A stretch of 50,084 bases of DNA. Source: Silicimonas sp. (GTDB lineage: Bacteria; Pseudomonadota; Alphaproteobacteria; Rhodobacterales; Rhodobacteraceae). The stretch is from NCBI GenBank assembly GCA_022820365.1, contig JAJEFO010000116.1, forward strand, positions 1 to 50,084, given 5' to 3'. How positions within the stretch are numbered: the stretch's first letter is position 1; every line of letters begins with the position of its first letter. Below, piece after piece: positions 9,541 to 17,917 of this stretch. The notes under the pieces are model-generated. The model was not told where the DNA came from and searched no databases. It saw nothing but the letters and a program-made list of their open reading frames with translations. The translations under genes and the position numbers were made by a program.

Positions 9541-9720
9541 CGTCCTCGGGCGATCCGTGCGGCCCGTGCGCACTTGCTCATCCTGCCGCCGTACAGTCCG
9601 GACCTGAACCCGATCGAACGGGCATTCGCCAAGATCAAGCACCGGCTCTGGAATGCCGCCGCCCGGTCCTAGGAGGCGCTCTGGCGCGCCGTGATCTGGA
9701 CTGGAGTCAGTCCGGGACTT
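9541..9720 (+). pseudogene. IS630-family transposase, 3' remnant (copy 2)
   Basis: The plus-strand frame beginning at 9541 reads RPRAIRAARAHLLILPPYSP, then DLNPIERAFAKIKHRLWNAAARS, and then meets a TAG at 9670-9672 before EALWRAV. This is the same IS630 C-terminal block as the remnant at 8130-8340 but on the opposite strand, with an in-frame stop and no 5' half. The two remnants point away from each other, with brnTA between them. Confidence 0.8.
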
Positions 9721-9892
9721 GTTCAAGTGCGTGGAAAGATCCGGCTGGTACTTCCCTTCTCGGTGCCGAGAACGGAAGGCAATGCCGAGGTGCATTCGCG
9801 TCGCGCAAACGAGCGAAGTGACGTGTTCTCGAATATGCGGGTGCTCTCGCTTTCCGGTTGATGGGCATGCGCAATCTGCCTAAACGCACCGC

Positions 9893-10681
9893 ATGCAGGG
9901 AAGCGCCAATCTCAACGTCATGGTCAAGGCGGCTCGACGTGCCGGAAGGAGCCTGGCGAAGGACTTTCACGAAGTTGAGAATCTCCAGGTGTCATCGAAA
10001 GGCGCGGGCGATTTCGTCAGCCGTGCGGACATAGCCGCAGAGGGCATCATTCGCGAGGTGCTTAGAGAGGCACGTCCGAACTACGGCTGGATTGGCGAAG
10101 AAAGCGGTGAGGAAGAGGGCAAGGATCCGACGCGGCATTGGATCGTCGACCCGCTCGACGGCACCACGAACTTCCTGCACGGAATGCCCCACTGGGCGAT
10201 TTCCATCGCGCTGGAGCACAAGGGCGAGGTCATCGCGGCGGTGATTTTCGATCCTGCAAAGGATGAAATGTTCGTCGCCGAGAAAGGCCAGGGGGCCTGG
10301 CTGAACTCGCAGCGCCTGCGCGTCAGCAACCGAAACAAGATGATCGAGTCGGTTTTTGAGACCGGCCTTCCGTTTGCAGACCGGGCTCACCTCCCTGACA
10401 TGCTCCGGGAACTGTCCCGAATCCTGCCAATGACCGCCGGTGTGCGGCAATTCGGTGCCGCGGCACTCGGACTGGCATACGTTGCGGCTGGTCGATACGA
10501 GGGATTCTGGGAACGAGAACTTCGTCCTTGGGACGTCGCGGCTGGAATTTTGCTCGTGCGCGAGGCGGGAGGGTTCTTGGACGGAATCGTCGCGAACACC
10601 GATCCCATGGTGACCGGCGACGTCTTGGCCGCAAATTCCGTTATTTACGAGGCATTTGCCAAGGTGATCCGCACCGCGTGA
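9893..10681 (+). CDS. suhB: Inositol monophosphatase family protein (SuhB-like)
   Basis: 262 residues, full length for the family. Metal-binding motif 1 is WIVDPLDGTTNF (D86, D89, T91-T92), the acidic pair GEES lies at 68-71, and motif 2 is WDVAAGILLVREAGG near the C-terminus. The start MQGSANLNVMVKAARRAGRSL matches SuhB-type proteins of marine alphaproteobacteria as I recall them. It hydrolyses myo-inositol phosphates and related sugar phosphates with Mg2+; in E. coli SuhB also acts in rRNA antitermination, which cannot be judged here. The gene is monocistronic on the plus strand and convergent with the MFS gene. It marks the return to housekeeping sequence after the IS/brnTA patch. Confidence 0.93.
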   Translation: MQGSANLNVMVKAARRAGRSLAKDFHEVENLQVSSKGAGDFVSRADIAAEGIIREVLREARPNYGWIGEESGEEEGKDPTRHWIVDPLDGTTNFLHGMPHWAISIALEHKGEVIAAVIFDPAKDEMFVAEKGQGAWLNSQRLRVSNRNKMIESVFETGLPFADRAHLPDMLRELSRILPMTAGVRQFGAAALGLAYVAAGRYEGFWERELRPWDVAAGILLVREAGGFLDGIVANTDPMVTGDVLAANSVIYEAFAKVIRTA

Positions 10682-10751
10682 AATTCGTGCTTGCCGCAAT
10701 GGCGCGAAACCCCTCGAACAGGACGCCAATGCCCGCGGACCATGGGTGGCC

Positions 10752-11978
10752 TCAACCGTCCTTTCCTTCGCGAATCCGTCCCAGAAGCCGCCCGATGACG
10801 AACGAGGTTCTTGGCGCGTAGACGTAGCGAGTGCGGGTCTTTGCGCTGCGGCTTTGCATCCGGATGAGGCTGAACGCGATCAGGACCACATGTGCCAACG
10901 CCACGAACGCGAACATGGCAGAGGAGCCGAACCTGTCGATCAGCGATGCCACCAGCCATGGCGAAGCAATGGCGCCCACGGCATAGTAGAAGATGAATGC
11001 CGCCGAGATGTCCACTCGTTCGTCCTGGCTCGCGAAGTCGTGGGCATGGGCTGTGGCAACGGAATATATGGGAAACGTGATCATGCCGAACAGTCCTGCA
11101 GCAGCAAATGCGGAACCTGTGCCGTTTGCGGTAAACGTGACCATCACGGCGCAGGAGAGAATTGCCAGCGCTGAAAGCGCGATCAGCACGATGCGACGAT
11201 CATAGCGGTCGGCCGCCCAGCCCACCGGATACTGGCTCAGCGCCCCGCCAAGAACAAAGGCCGCGAGAAACAGCGCGATCTCGTCGTTCGAGAGCCCGAC
11301 TTCAACCCCGTAGATCGGTCCGACCATTCGGAATGCGGCGGCCGTCAGGCCGGCCGACACGACGCCGGCGACCGCAAGCGGCGAACGTTCCCATGCGAGC
11401 CCGGGCCGGAGACGCCGGGCCTTCGGTACCACGGGCTGCTCGATGCGGGTCAGGACGAGAGGCACAAGCGCGGCGCAGCAAATTAGCGCAAGGATGTTGT
11501 ACGAAACGTAACTGGCAGGCTCGAGAACCGAGATCATCAATTGGGCGGCCAGCGCCCCGCTGATGTCGACGACACGGTATACACCGATGGCCCGTCCCCT
11601 TGTTGCGTTGGTGACCTTCGCTTGAAGCCAGCTTTCCACGACCGTGTAGCAGCCCGCGATGCAAATCCCCGAAAGCACTCGCATGACCATCCAGGCCGTT
11701 GCGTCAACGATCAGCATGTGGCTGAGGATGCCGATCGTGCCCGCAGCGGTGAAGGCCGCAAAGGTTCGCGAGTGTCCGACATCGCTCAGGATTCGCGGCG
11801 CCCAAATGCAGCCGATGAAGAAACCGAAAAAATGCGCGGAGCCCAGGAGCCCGATCTCGGAACGCGTGAAATCGAGCTGGATGCCAGAGATGGCGTCAAG
11901 AGGCGCGAGTCCCCCCGATCCGAGCTGCAGCAGCAGGACTGACAGGAGCAGGGCCGCAAAAGAAATCAACATGCGCAT
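10752..11978 (-). CDS. MFS transporter
   Basis: 408 residues, composed almost entirely of hydrophobic helices and consistent with 12 membrane segments. A conserved MFS loop recurs in the second half (GWAADRYDRR). The layout resembles YcaD-like sugar/drug MFS carriers. An alternative start two codons in (11972) is equally possible. The substrate is unknown, and the neighbours (suhB convergent, a catabolic operon upstream) do not settle it. Confidence 0.85.
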   Translation of the reverse strand: MRMLISFAALLLSVLLLQLGSGGLAPLDAISGIQLDFTRSEIGLLGSAHFFGFFIGCIWAPRILSDVGHSRTFAAFTAAGTIGILSHMLIVDATAWMVMRVLSGICIAGCYTVVESWLQAKVTNATRGRAIGVYRVVDISGALAAQLMISVLEPASYVSYNILALICCAALVPLVLTRIEQPVVPKARRLRPGLAWERSPLAVAGVVSAGLTAAAFRMVGPIYGVEVGLSNDEIALFLAAFVLGGALSQYPVGWAADRYDRRIVLIALSALAILSCAVMVTFTANGTGSAFAAAGLFGMITFPIYSVATAHAHDFASQDERVDISAAFIFYYAVGAIASPWLVASLIDRFGSSAMFAFVALAHVVLIAFSLIRMQSRSAKTRTRYVYAPRTSFVIGRLLGRIREGKDG

Positions 11979-12279
11979 TTGTCGCCACTATTCGTGCGTC
12001 CTGAATTCCCGCGATCGCTTGAATTCGACATCGGAAGGGCGAATTTGTGCGTGAATTGCGTTTCTTCGACAGCACAAGCCGTCTTCAACGCGGGCGACTG
12101 CTTCAAGTAGCCGTGATCCCGTCCGGCGCGCTTCGACTCCTCCGGGATTCGTAGCCGTCAAGGTCGCTGAGTTTCACGAGTGGCGTTGCCTTTACACCGG
12201 GCGCGCTATCGACCAATCCGCATGCTTCAGGTCATCCGCGCTCGATTCTGGGGGGCGCCGGCAAGGGGCAATGCCGCCC
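11979..12279. other. Intergenic region
   Basis: About 300 bases between the MFS start and the end of the enolase-superfamily gene. It should hold the MFS promoter. No ORF with protein-like composition, no RNA gene and no clear terminator were recognised. Confidence 0.35.
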
Positions 12280-13413
12280 TCACTGCCTGTCCAGAAATTC
12301 GATTCGATGTCTCGCCAGTGCGTCCGGATCCGGCCTGACGCCCAGGCCGGCACCCTGCGGCAACCGGACCTTGCCGTCCGACACCGGCAGCCTGGGGTCG
12401 GTGATGTCGGCACTGGCAAAATAGGTGGACATGTAGAACTCGCAGCCAAGAGTGAGTTCCGGCAAGGCCGCCGCCAAGTGCGTTCCTGCAGCGTGCGCAA
12501 TGGAAGTCTCGAACATGCAGCCGCAATAGACCCCGATGCCAGCAGCGCGCGCGACGGCCGCCACTTCAAGGCAACGCCGGATGCCGCCTGACTTCATGAT
12601 CTTGAGCGAGAAGATGTCGGCAATCCTCATATGTGCGCCTTCCACGGCTTCCACCACGCCGAACACGCTCTCGTCCGCCATGACGGGGACGTCCACGGCC
12701 TGAGTGATCGCGGCAAGTGCCGCGCGTTCGTGCCGCTTGACCGGCTGCTCGACAAAATCCGGACGAAAGGCCTCCAGATCGCGCACGGTGCGGATGGCAT
12801 CGTAGGCGGCAAGGCCTTGGTTGTAGTCGATCCGGAGGCCCATCTCGTCGTCGTAGAGCGCACGAAGCCTTTCAAGCCGCATCAGGTCGAATTCGTGATC
12901 CTTGAACCCGGTCTTCAACTTGAAGAGGCGGACACCGTCTTCCCAAAGGCGGGCGACATCCTCGAGATCCGCATCGAAGTCGGGATTAGCGACCGAAAAG
13001 CTCAATCCGATTTCCGTGCGGGAGATGCCGCCCGACATCTCCGCGATGGACAACCCCGCGATCTGGCCGGCAAGGTCGAGCAGGGCGCATTCAAGTGCCG
13101 CCTTTGCCTCGAAATGACCTACGAGGACGGAGTCGGCGACATGCATCAGACGCGTGACCTGCACCGGGTCCGCCCCAAGCACATGCGGCCGCAGGTAAGT
13201 GTGAAGAGCTGCCGCCGATCCTTCGACTGTCCCGGTAAAGACGGGCCATGGCGAAGCCTCGCCCCAGCCTGTCAGCCCGGTGTCGGTGGAAAGTTCGAGA
13301 ATGGCTGCGTTGATGCCCGAGACATCGCCCGAACCGTGAGAGTGCGTCGTCTTGGCCGGAACGTGCACCACATGGACCCGGAACCCATCTATGCGGTGCT
13401 CGGCCACGGTCAT
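12280..13413 (-). CDS. Enolase-superfamily enzyme, muconate cycloisomerase-like
   Basis: 377 residues from ATG 13413, which shares a base with the upstream stop (TGATG); an ATG four codons earlier is possible. The catalytic set follows the muconate-lactonizing subgroup: K165 and K167 in FKLKTG, metal ligands D196, E222 and D247, and K271 in SLKIMKSGG, at nearly the spacing of Pseudomonas MLE. This is the KxK/K barrel used by cycloisomerases, o-succinylbenzoate synthases, dipeptide epimerases and cis-3-hydroxyproline dehydratases. The reaction abstracts a proton alpha to a carboxylate; the substrate is not decided by sequence. Coupling to a ThDP enzyme points to a small catabolic operon rather than menaquinone or cell-wall work. 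Confidence 0.88.
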   Translation of the reverse strand: MTVAEHRIDGFRVHVVHVPAKTTHSHGSGDVSGINAAILELSTDTGLTGWGEASPWPVFTGTVEGSAAALHTYLRPHVLGADPVQVTRLMHVADSVLVGHFEAKAALECALLDLAGQIAGLSIAEMSGGISRTEIGLSFSVANPDFDADLEDVARLWEDGVRLFKLKTGFKDHEFDLMRLERLRALYDDEMGLRIDYNQGLAAYDAIRTVRDLEAFRPDFVEQPVKRHERAALAAITQAVDVPVMADESVFGVVEAVEGAHMRIADIFSLKIMKSGGIRRCLEVAAVARAAGIGVYCGCMFETSIAHAAGTHLAAALPELTLGCEFYMSTYFASADITDPRLPVSDGKVRLPQGAGLGVRPDPDALARHRIEFLDRQ

Positions 13414-15113
13414 CAGGCAATCCATTCGCTGACAGGTGCACGTGCGTCCTGAAGCGGCTGGCTGATCACGTCAACCAGCGTGGGCCCTGGGTGCTCGACC
13501 GCCCTGCGCAACGTGGCCTCGAGACTTTCCGGGTCATCCGCGCGGAACCCCGTGACTCCGAACGCTTCCGCCACCGCGCGATGGTCGGTGCGGTCGAAAT
13601 CGACCGAATAGTAGCGCTCGCCGAACGCGGCTTTCTGGCCGGCCTTGATCCAGCCATAGGACGCGTTCGAGAACACGATGAAGGTCACTGGCAGCCCCAG
13701 GCGCGTGACGGTTTCAAGTTCGCCGCAAGTGAAGCCGAAGCTGCCGTCGCCCATGAGGCTGACCACCTTGTGTCCGGGCGCGCCGACTGCGGCCCCGACG
13801 GCCGCCGAGAGCGCGTAGCCGAGAGCACCATGTGCGCGGTTGGAGAAAAGTTTGCGACCTGAAGTATTCAGTTCGTAAAACGCCGAAATGTAAGGGCAGG
13901 GCGTGCCGGGGTCGCCGACGACAATGGCATCGTCATCGAGAATACGTCGCAGCATCGCGATGGTCCGTTCCGGCAGGATTGGCGCGTCCAGGCTTGCCGC
14001 CAGGGCGTGGAACTTCCTCCACTTCCGGGCCTTCGGATCCGCTATGGCAGCAGCACCGCCGAAACTGCGCGAAACGTCGCGGGCAGCGAGTGCGGAGTTC
14101 AGCGCGGCGAGGGCGAGGCGCGCGTCCGACACCACCGCCACTTCTGTTCTGTACGAAGCGCCTATCACTTCCGGATCACTGTCAACATGGAGAATCCGCG
14201 TCCCCTTCGCCGGATAGCGCCAGAGTTCGGTTGTCACCGATCCGGCCCTGCATCCTGCGAAGAGCACAAGGTCGGCCTGCTTGACCAGCTCGCGGGTTTC
14301 GGGAACGCCACCGTTCGAGCCGACGACTCCGATGCAGTTCGGGTGAGTCTCGGGAATTGCGCCCTGACCGCTGACGGTCGTGGCAACCGCCATGTCGAGA
14401 GCTTCGACGAGCGCCTTCAACTCGTTCTCGCCACGTGCCAGGACGACGCCGCCTCCGCAGATTAACAGCGGGAAGCGGGCGGAAAGCAGCGCGTCAAGGC
14501 AGGCATCGATGGCTGCCATGTCGGGGCCGCTGGGATAGGCTGGAAACGTGGCATGCGCAGGATCGGACCAAATGTCTTCGGAATTGGCCTCGCCGCGCTG
14601 AACGTCGATGGGAAAGCCGAGATGCGCGGTCCCGGGACGTCCGGTAGTCATCTTTCGGAAGGCTGTGCGAACAGCGTCAGGGACCTGATCGGCATGCTGG
14701 ATGACCTGGTTGAACTTGGTCAGTGGCCGCATGAGCCCTTCCTGATCGAGTTCGGTCAAGGGATAATGGCCCTTGGCGCGGGTGCTGACGTCGGAAGTAA
14801 TGGAGAGAATCGGTATGGAACTCTCGTTGGCTTCCACGAGGCCAGGCAGGATGTAGGTCGCGCCGCCTCCCGAAGGACCTTCGCAGATGCCTGGGCGTCC
14901 GGTGACTCGCGCATAACCGTCCGCCATGTAAGCCGCCGAGCGTTCGTCGCGGGTCAGAACATGTGATATCCCGTGGTCGAGACGGTACAGTGCGTCATAG
15001 AAGGGCAGTGTCGTATCCCCGCAAAGCCCGAATAAGTGCTGGACGCCGTGGGCTTCAAGCATCCGCACCATCGCATCGGCCCCCGTCAGGGCATTTCTAG
15101 GCTCACTCGTCAT
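13413..15113 (-). CDS. Thiamine-diphosphate-dependent enzyme, acetolactate synthase-like
   Basis: 566 residues with the three-domain ThDP layout: N-terminal PYR domain with the catalytic Glu in TRDERSAAYMADGYAR, a central domain (FPLLICGGGV region), and a C-terminal PP domain with GDGSFGFTCGELETVTRLG, the metal/ThDP motif ending in FSN. It resembles acetolactate-synthase-like and benzoylformate-decarboxylase-like proteins of unknown substrate. No ilvH-type small subunit is nearby, so biosynthetic acetolactate synthase is unlikely. It is the first gene of a two-gene unit with the enolase-superfamily enzyme. One model is decarboxylation or carboligation of a 2-oxo acid in the same degradative route; this is inference. 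Confidence 0.88.
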   Translation of the reverse strand: MTSEPRNALTGADAMVRMLEAHGVQHLFGLCGDTTLPFYDALYRLDHGISHVLTRDERSAAYMADGYARVTGRPGICEGPSGGGATYILPGLVEANESSIPILSITSDVSTRAKGHYPLTELDQEGLMRPLTKFNQVIQHADQVPDAVRTAFRKMTTGRPGTAHLGFPIDVQRGEANSEDIWSDPAHATFPAYPSGPDMAAIDACLDALLSARFPLLICGGGVVLARGENELKALVEALDMAVATTVSGQGAIPETHPNCIGVVGSNGGVPETRELVKQADLVLFAGCRAGSVTTELWRYPAKGTRILHVDSDPEVIGASYRTEVAVVSDARLALAALNSALAARDVSRSFGGAAAIADPKARKWRKFHALAASLDAPILPERTIAMLRRILDDDAIVVGDPGTPCPYISAFYELNTSGRKLFSNRAHGALGYALSAAVGAAVGAPGHKVVSLMGDGSFGFTCGELETVTRLGLPVTFIVFSNASYGWIKAGQKAAFGERYYSVDFDRTDHRAVAEAFGVTGFRADDPESLEATLRRAVEHPGPTLVDVISQPLQDARAPVSEWIA

Positions 15114-15356
15114 AAATTCCTGTCCTTCCGAATCCTGGTGGCATCACATGCCGGAACCGAGCGACGCGCAAGATGCCTTTGACGGCTGTCGTTGGGCAGG
15201 AGCAACTCGACAGCGGTCAGCGGTCTCTCGCGGTCGAGATGCCTGACTCTTCCAAATCTGGCGTTGTACTTGATGGCGGAACAGGGGCTTGATTTCGATG
15301 GCTGGAAAGCAAATGACACAGCCTGCGACCCATCAGGCCGTGTGCCGGTTGGGAGC

Positions 15357-15443
15357 TGCGGTGACCCGGACCATGAACCTGGTCCGGTTGCTAGCCGCAA
15401 CGAATTCAAAGGAGCCGTTCCTCACCGGGCGGCTCTTCTTTTT
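15357..15443 (+). ncRNA. Candidate structured RNA with intrinsic terminator
   Basis: On the plus strand a nested hairpin is followed by a terminator. The outer stem TGCGG (15357-15361) pairs with CCGCA (15395-15399). The inner perfect stem CCGGACC (15366-15372) pairs with GGTCCGG (15381-15387) around an 8-base loop. Then GAGCCG (15412-15417) pairs with CGGCTC (15430-15435), followed directly by TTCTTTTT. No plus-strand protein gene precedes it, so this looks like the 3' end of a small non-coding transcript starting somewhere in about 15120-15350. It could also be a fortuitous hairpin or the end of a decayed gene. No known RNA family was recognised. Confidence 0.35.
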
Positions 15444-15720
15444 GCAGGATTTCGATGTTGTAGGTGTCGCGCAAGCGATTTGCGTTAATCTCGGCCTTGT
15501 CCATGCAGGCTCGAGCGTGCGCGGCCACGTCAGCAAGTTGAAGGACCCTTGAAGCCGCGGAATCAAGGGAGACGACCCGAGTAACGGCTTTGAAACGGCC
15601 ATCGTGCCGTCTCGCCTCGTCGATCACTTCCATGAAGTCGGGGTGGGAGTTCTGCTCGTTCGCGTCAGTGATGACCTAGACGTTTCCGACCGCGTCTTGA
15701 ATGCCTTTAACCAATGAATT
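15406..15720 (-). pseudogene. DUF3800-like gene remnant with nonsense codon
   Basis: Read on the minus strand, one frame runs from about 15720 to a stop at 15406. It encodes a peptide with VITDANEQNSHPDFMEVID and then VLQLADVAAHARA, reminiscent of the C-terminal part of DUF3800 proteins (Q-[LV]-A-D near the end). It is interrupted by TAG at 15676-15678, exactly where a W codon would read smoothly (NV-W-VITDAN). The 5' portion, which should carry the DES/G motif, is absent. The family call rests on a short motif and is weak; that the frame is a relic is better supported. It lies directly downstream of the KAP NTPase gene. Confidence 0.35.
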
Positions 15721-15723
15721 TCC

Positions 15724-16138
15724 TCAATTTTCGTGCTTTGCTGTAGGCGCACCACTGCATACTGACGTTAGCATGCTTTCCGCCCTATAGCTCAGTTTAG
15801 GGTCCGTGCTATCAGAAGAAATCGACCGAAGTCTTTCCTTGACGTCATCGACAGATGAGAAGAACATCTTGACTTTGTCATCGTCAAGATAATCTCGAAA
15901 TTCGCCTCCGGGGTAGTGAACGAGTCTGCTGTGCATCAGTTCAAGTAGTTCGACGAAATCTTTATCATCAGAAGAGTGGGTGCGAACCCACTCACGCGCA
16001 TCGACTTTTCCACCAAGCCAGTACCAATTGCAAAGGACGCTGAAAAAATATGGAGCTTCTTTGAGTGTTTCAGAATCTACGTTCTTCAAGCGATCAAGAA
16101 AAATGGGTTTGATGTGGTCAAATTCTTCCTTCGTGAGG
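15724..16138 (-). pseudogene. KAP NTPase C-terminal part, displaced by frameshift
   Basis: This frame has no plausible start of its own: the only starts are a TTG at 16089 and codons inside the upstream gene. Reading backwards past the run of eight C (plus strand, 16139-16146), the minus-strand sequence continues smoothly as GLTKEEFDHIKPIFLDRL, then the KNVDSETLKEAPYFFSV segment. Removing one G from the run joins it to the KAP gene and gives a single 730-residue protein over 15724-17917 (2193 coding bases). It therefore represents the last roughly 137 residues of the NTPase. A true frameshift, a slippage-dependent site and a sequencing error are all possible. Confidence 0.75.
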
Positions 16139-17917
16139 CCCCCCCCATCTCAATGTACTTTCAATGGACCGATCAAGCCCATGTTCTAGGGCCGCCTTGT
16201 GCAGAATCGCACTCAACCAGGTCAGACTGTGGGCACCGTCGAACAAACGCACCAAGTGCTCTAACCTCGAATCAGTATCCATTTGATCAATTAGTCGAAC
16301 TATATCAACGATATCTCCGCTCAATGAAAGAGGGCTTCCTATGTCCTTGCGCAGCTTCTCGTGATGCCGAGCGAATTCATTCGCTTCACCACCTAAGACG
16401 ACTAGCAGGTCCTCGACCTCCTCCGATGAAACCTTATTCCTGTATTCCCAGATACGAGAGAGGAGCACTTCGGCCATGTTCCCACCCTGGGGACGACGTT
16501 CATTGCAAAGTTGGTGAAAATAGCGCTGCGCTCCGGTATTGTTGCCCGTACACATTTCGAGGAAAATCCGGACTTCCGATTCGCTAATTGCACCACTGGG
16601 GTCCGAAAGTGAGAAATATAGTCGAAAATAGCTTGCGCTCCATAACCTGCGCCCGTCCGCAAATTGCTGCGCCGTTTCTTTTTCGTAATTCAGAGGTCGA
16701 CTATACTGGGCAGTAGTGAGTTCAGGTAAATGTTCTCGAAGATTATTGATGAACGGCCCAAGTTCTTCATCTCTTTTTCTCACTATTCTAGCAAGTTCGT
16801 CATCGTGGATCGGAGGATTAACGCTCCGGATGGCCTTTGTTTGGGACTCGAAGTCATAGGGATCATTCATAAATCTTGAAGTGACATATCGTTCAACCAA
16901 GTCATGCAGTTCTGGATGAGCAATCCGCAGTATCTGTACAAACAATCCATCTGCCAGATCGATCTGATCGGCAACAGGAACAAGATACAGTCGTACGGCA
17001 TTGCCGACCCTTACGACGTCGCGTGGGATTGAGATGTATTCGGCACACCAGCAGGCAATCGCGCTGTTCATCCGCTCTCTTGCGCTGGGAGCCATTTCAG
17101 CGACTTCGAGAGTCGCGCGTAGTTCTTCCGTTAGCCAAGATTTAAGATCCACACTCAAGGGGACAGGCATGGTGACGGATGCCTGAATGAACTTCTCCAA
17201 GTAAGCTTTCCCATCTTCTACTCCTGCCGCCCGCTCTAGGCATTTGGCGAGGTGCTGTGGGTCGTAGGCAAGCAGGTAGGCGACCTGTGGAAAGTTGGCC
17301 ACCGCCCTTATAAGGCGTAGCACCTCAACTGCTTCGGAAGGTTCGAGACGATCAAGGTCGTCGACGAAAACCACAATCGGGCGCTTCAGCTCTTTGAATC
17401 TCGCACGAAGTTGTTCATTAAGTGTTGCAAGCGGGGGTGTCACAAGTTCGGATACTTGGTCTCCGGTAGCTTTGACGAATTGCGCCACGATGTTGGTGAA
17501 GGGAATTCCCACGGTAGCCATGATATTGCTGATCGCAGTTAGCACAGGTGCCGTTTTGGCATACTGCCGCAGAAGATTCATGGTCACCTCCTGCTCGCCA
17601 TTGGGTAGCAGATCGGCTAAGGCTTCTTCGAACTCACGGAAAAGTTCCTGAATTAGATCCAATCGGTTGCCGACAATCCAGGGAGCGAATCGGATGATCC
17701 GAGGGGCGTTCTTTTCGTCTTCCAGTTTCAGGAGTGCGATGTTGGCCACGGATGACTTACCGGAACCCCATGCGCCTTCTAACCCAACAATCAATCCACT
17801 TGAAAGGTTACCACGAAGAAGCACGTTGGCAAGGTTCTGGGCGAAGTCAACAAAGCCGAGCCGGTCATCATCGATCGATGTCAACGGCGAATCGTTATTC
17901 ATGATGCGATCATTCAT
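16118..17917 (-). CDS. KAP family P-loop NTPase (frame ends early at a G8 run)
   Basis: 599 residues as read. ATG 17917 is chosen because AGGAGG stands about 10 bases upstream; the longer open frame to 17965 begins in non-conserved sequence. Walker A is GAWGSGKS (48-55), followed by RFAPWIVG typical of KAP proteins, and Walker B is IVVFVDDLDR (181-190). A hydrophobic stretch at about 123-148 may be the membrane-associated insert found in many KAP NTPases. These enzymes are often found in mobile or defence-linked regions. The last 15 or so residues are out of frame because of the G8 run at 16139-16146; the real C-terminus is encoded at 15724-16138. The GC content is visibly lower than that of flanking genes, indicating acquisition by transfer. 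Confidence 0.88.
   Translation of the reverse strand: MNDRIMNNDSPLTSIDDDRLGFVDFAQNLANVLLRGNLSSGLIVGLEGAWGSGKSSVANIALLKLEDEKNAPRIIRFAPWIVGNRLDLIQELFREFEEALADLLPNGEQEVTMNLLRQYAKTAPVLTAISNIMATVGIPFTNIVAQFVKATGDQVSELVTPPLATLNEQLRARFKELKRPIVVFVDDLDRLEPSEAVEVLRLIRAVANFPQVAYLLAYDPQHLAKCLERAAGVEDGKAYLEKFIQASVTMPVPLSVDLKSWLTEELRATLEVAEMAPSARERMNSAIACWCAEYISIPRDVVRVGNAVRLYLVPVADQIDLADGLFVQILRIAHPELHDLVERYVTSRFMNDPYDFESQTKAIRSVNPPIHDDELARIVRKRDEELGPFINNLREHLPELTTAQYSRPLNYEKETAQQFADGRRLWSASYFRLYFSLSDPSGAISESEVRIFLEMCTGNNTGAQRYFHQLCNERRPQGGNMAEVLLSRIWEYRNKVSSEEVEDLLVVLGGEANEFARHHEKLRKDIGSPLSLSGDIVDIVRLIDQMDTDSRLEHLVRLFDGAHSLTWLSAILHKAALEHGLDRSIESTLRWGGPHEGRI

Noticed and set aside
13413-15113. Biosynthetic acetolactate synthase (ilvB)
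   Set aside because: There is no small-subunit gene nearby and the gene is coupled to an enolase-superfamily enzyme, so a catabolic ThDP enzyme fits better.
15341-15410. Resemblance to the signal recognition particle RNA (GGTCCGG ... AGCCGCAACGA)
   Set aside because: The invariant core GGAAGGAAGCAGCC is missing, so it cannot be a functional 4.5S/SRP RNA. The hairpin is listed only as a candidate structured RNA.
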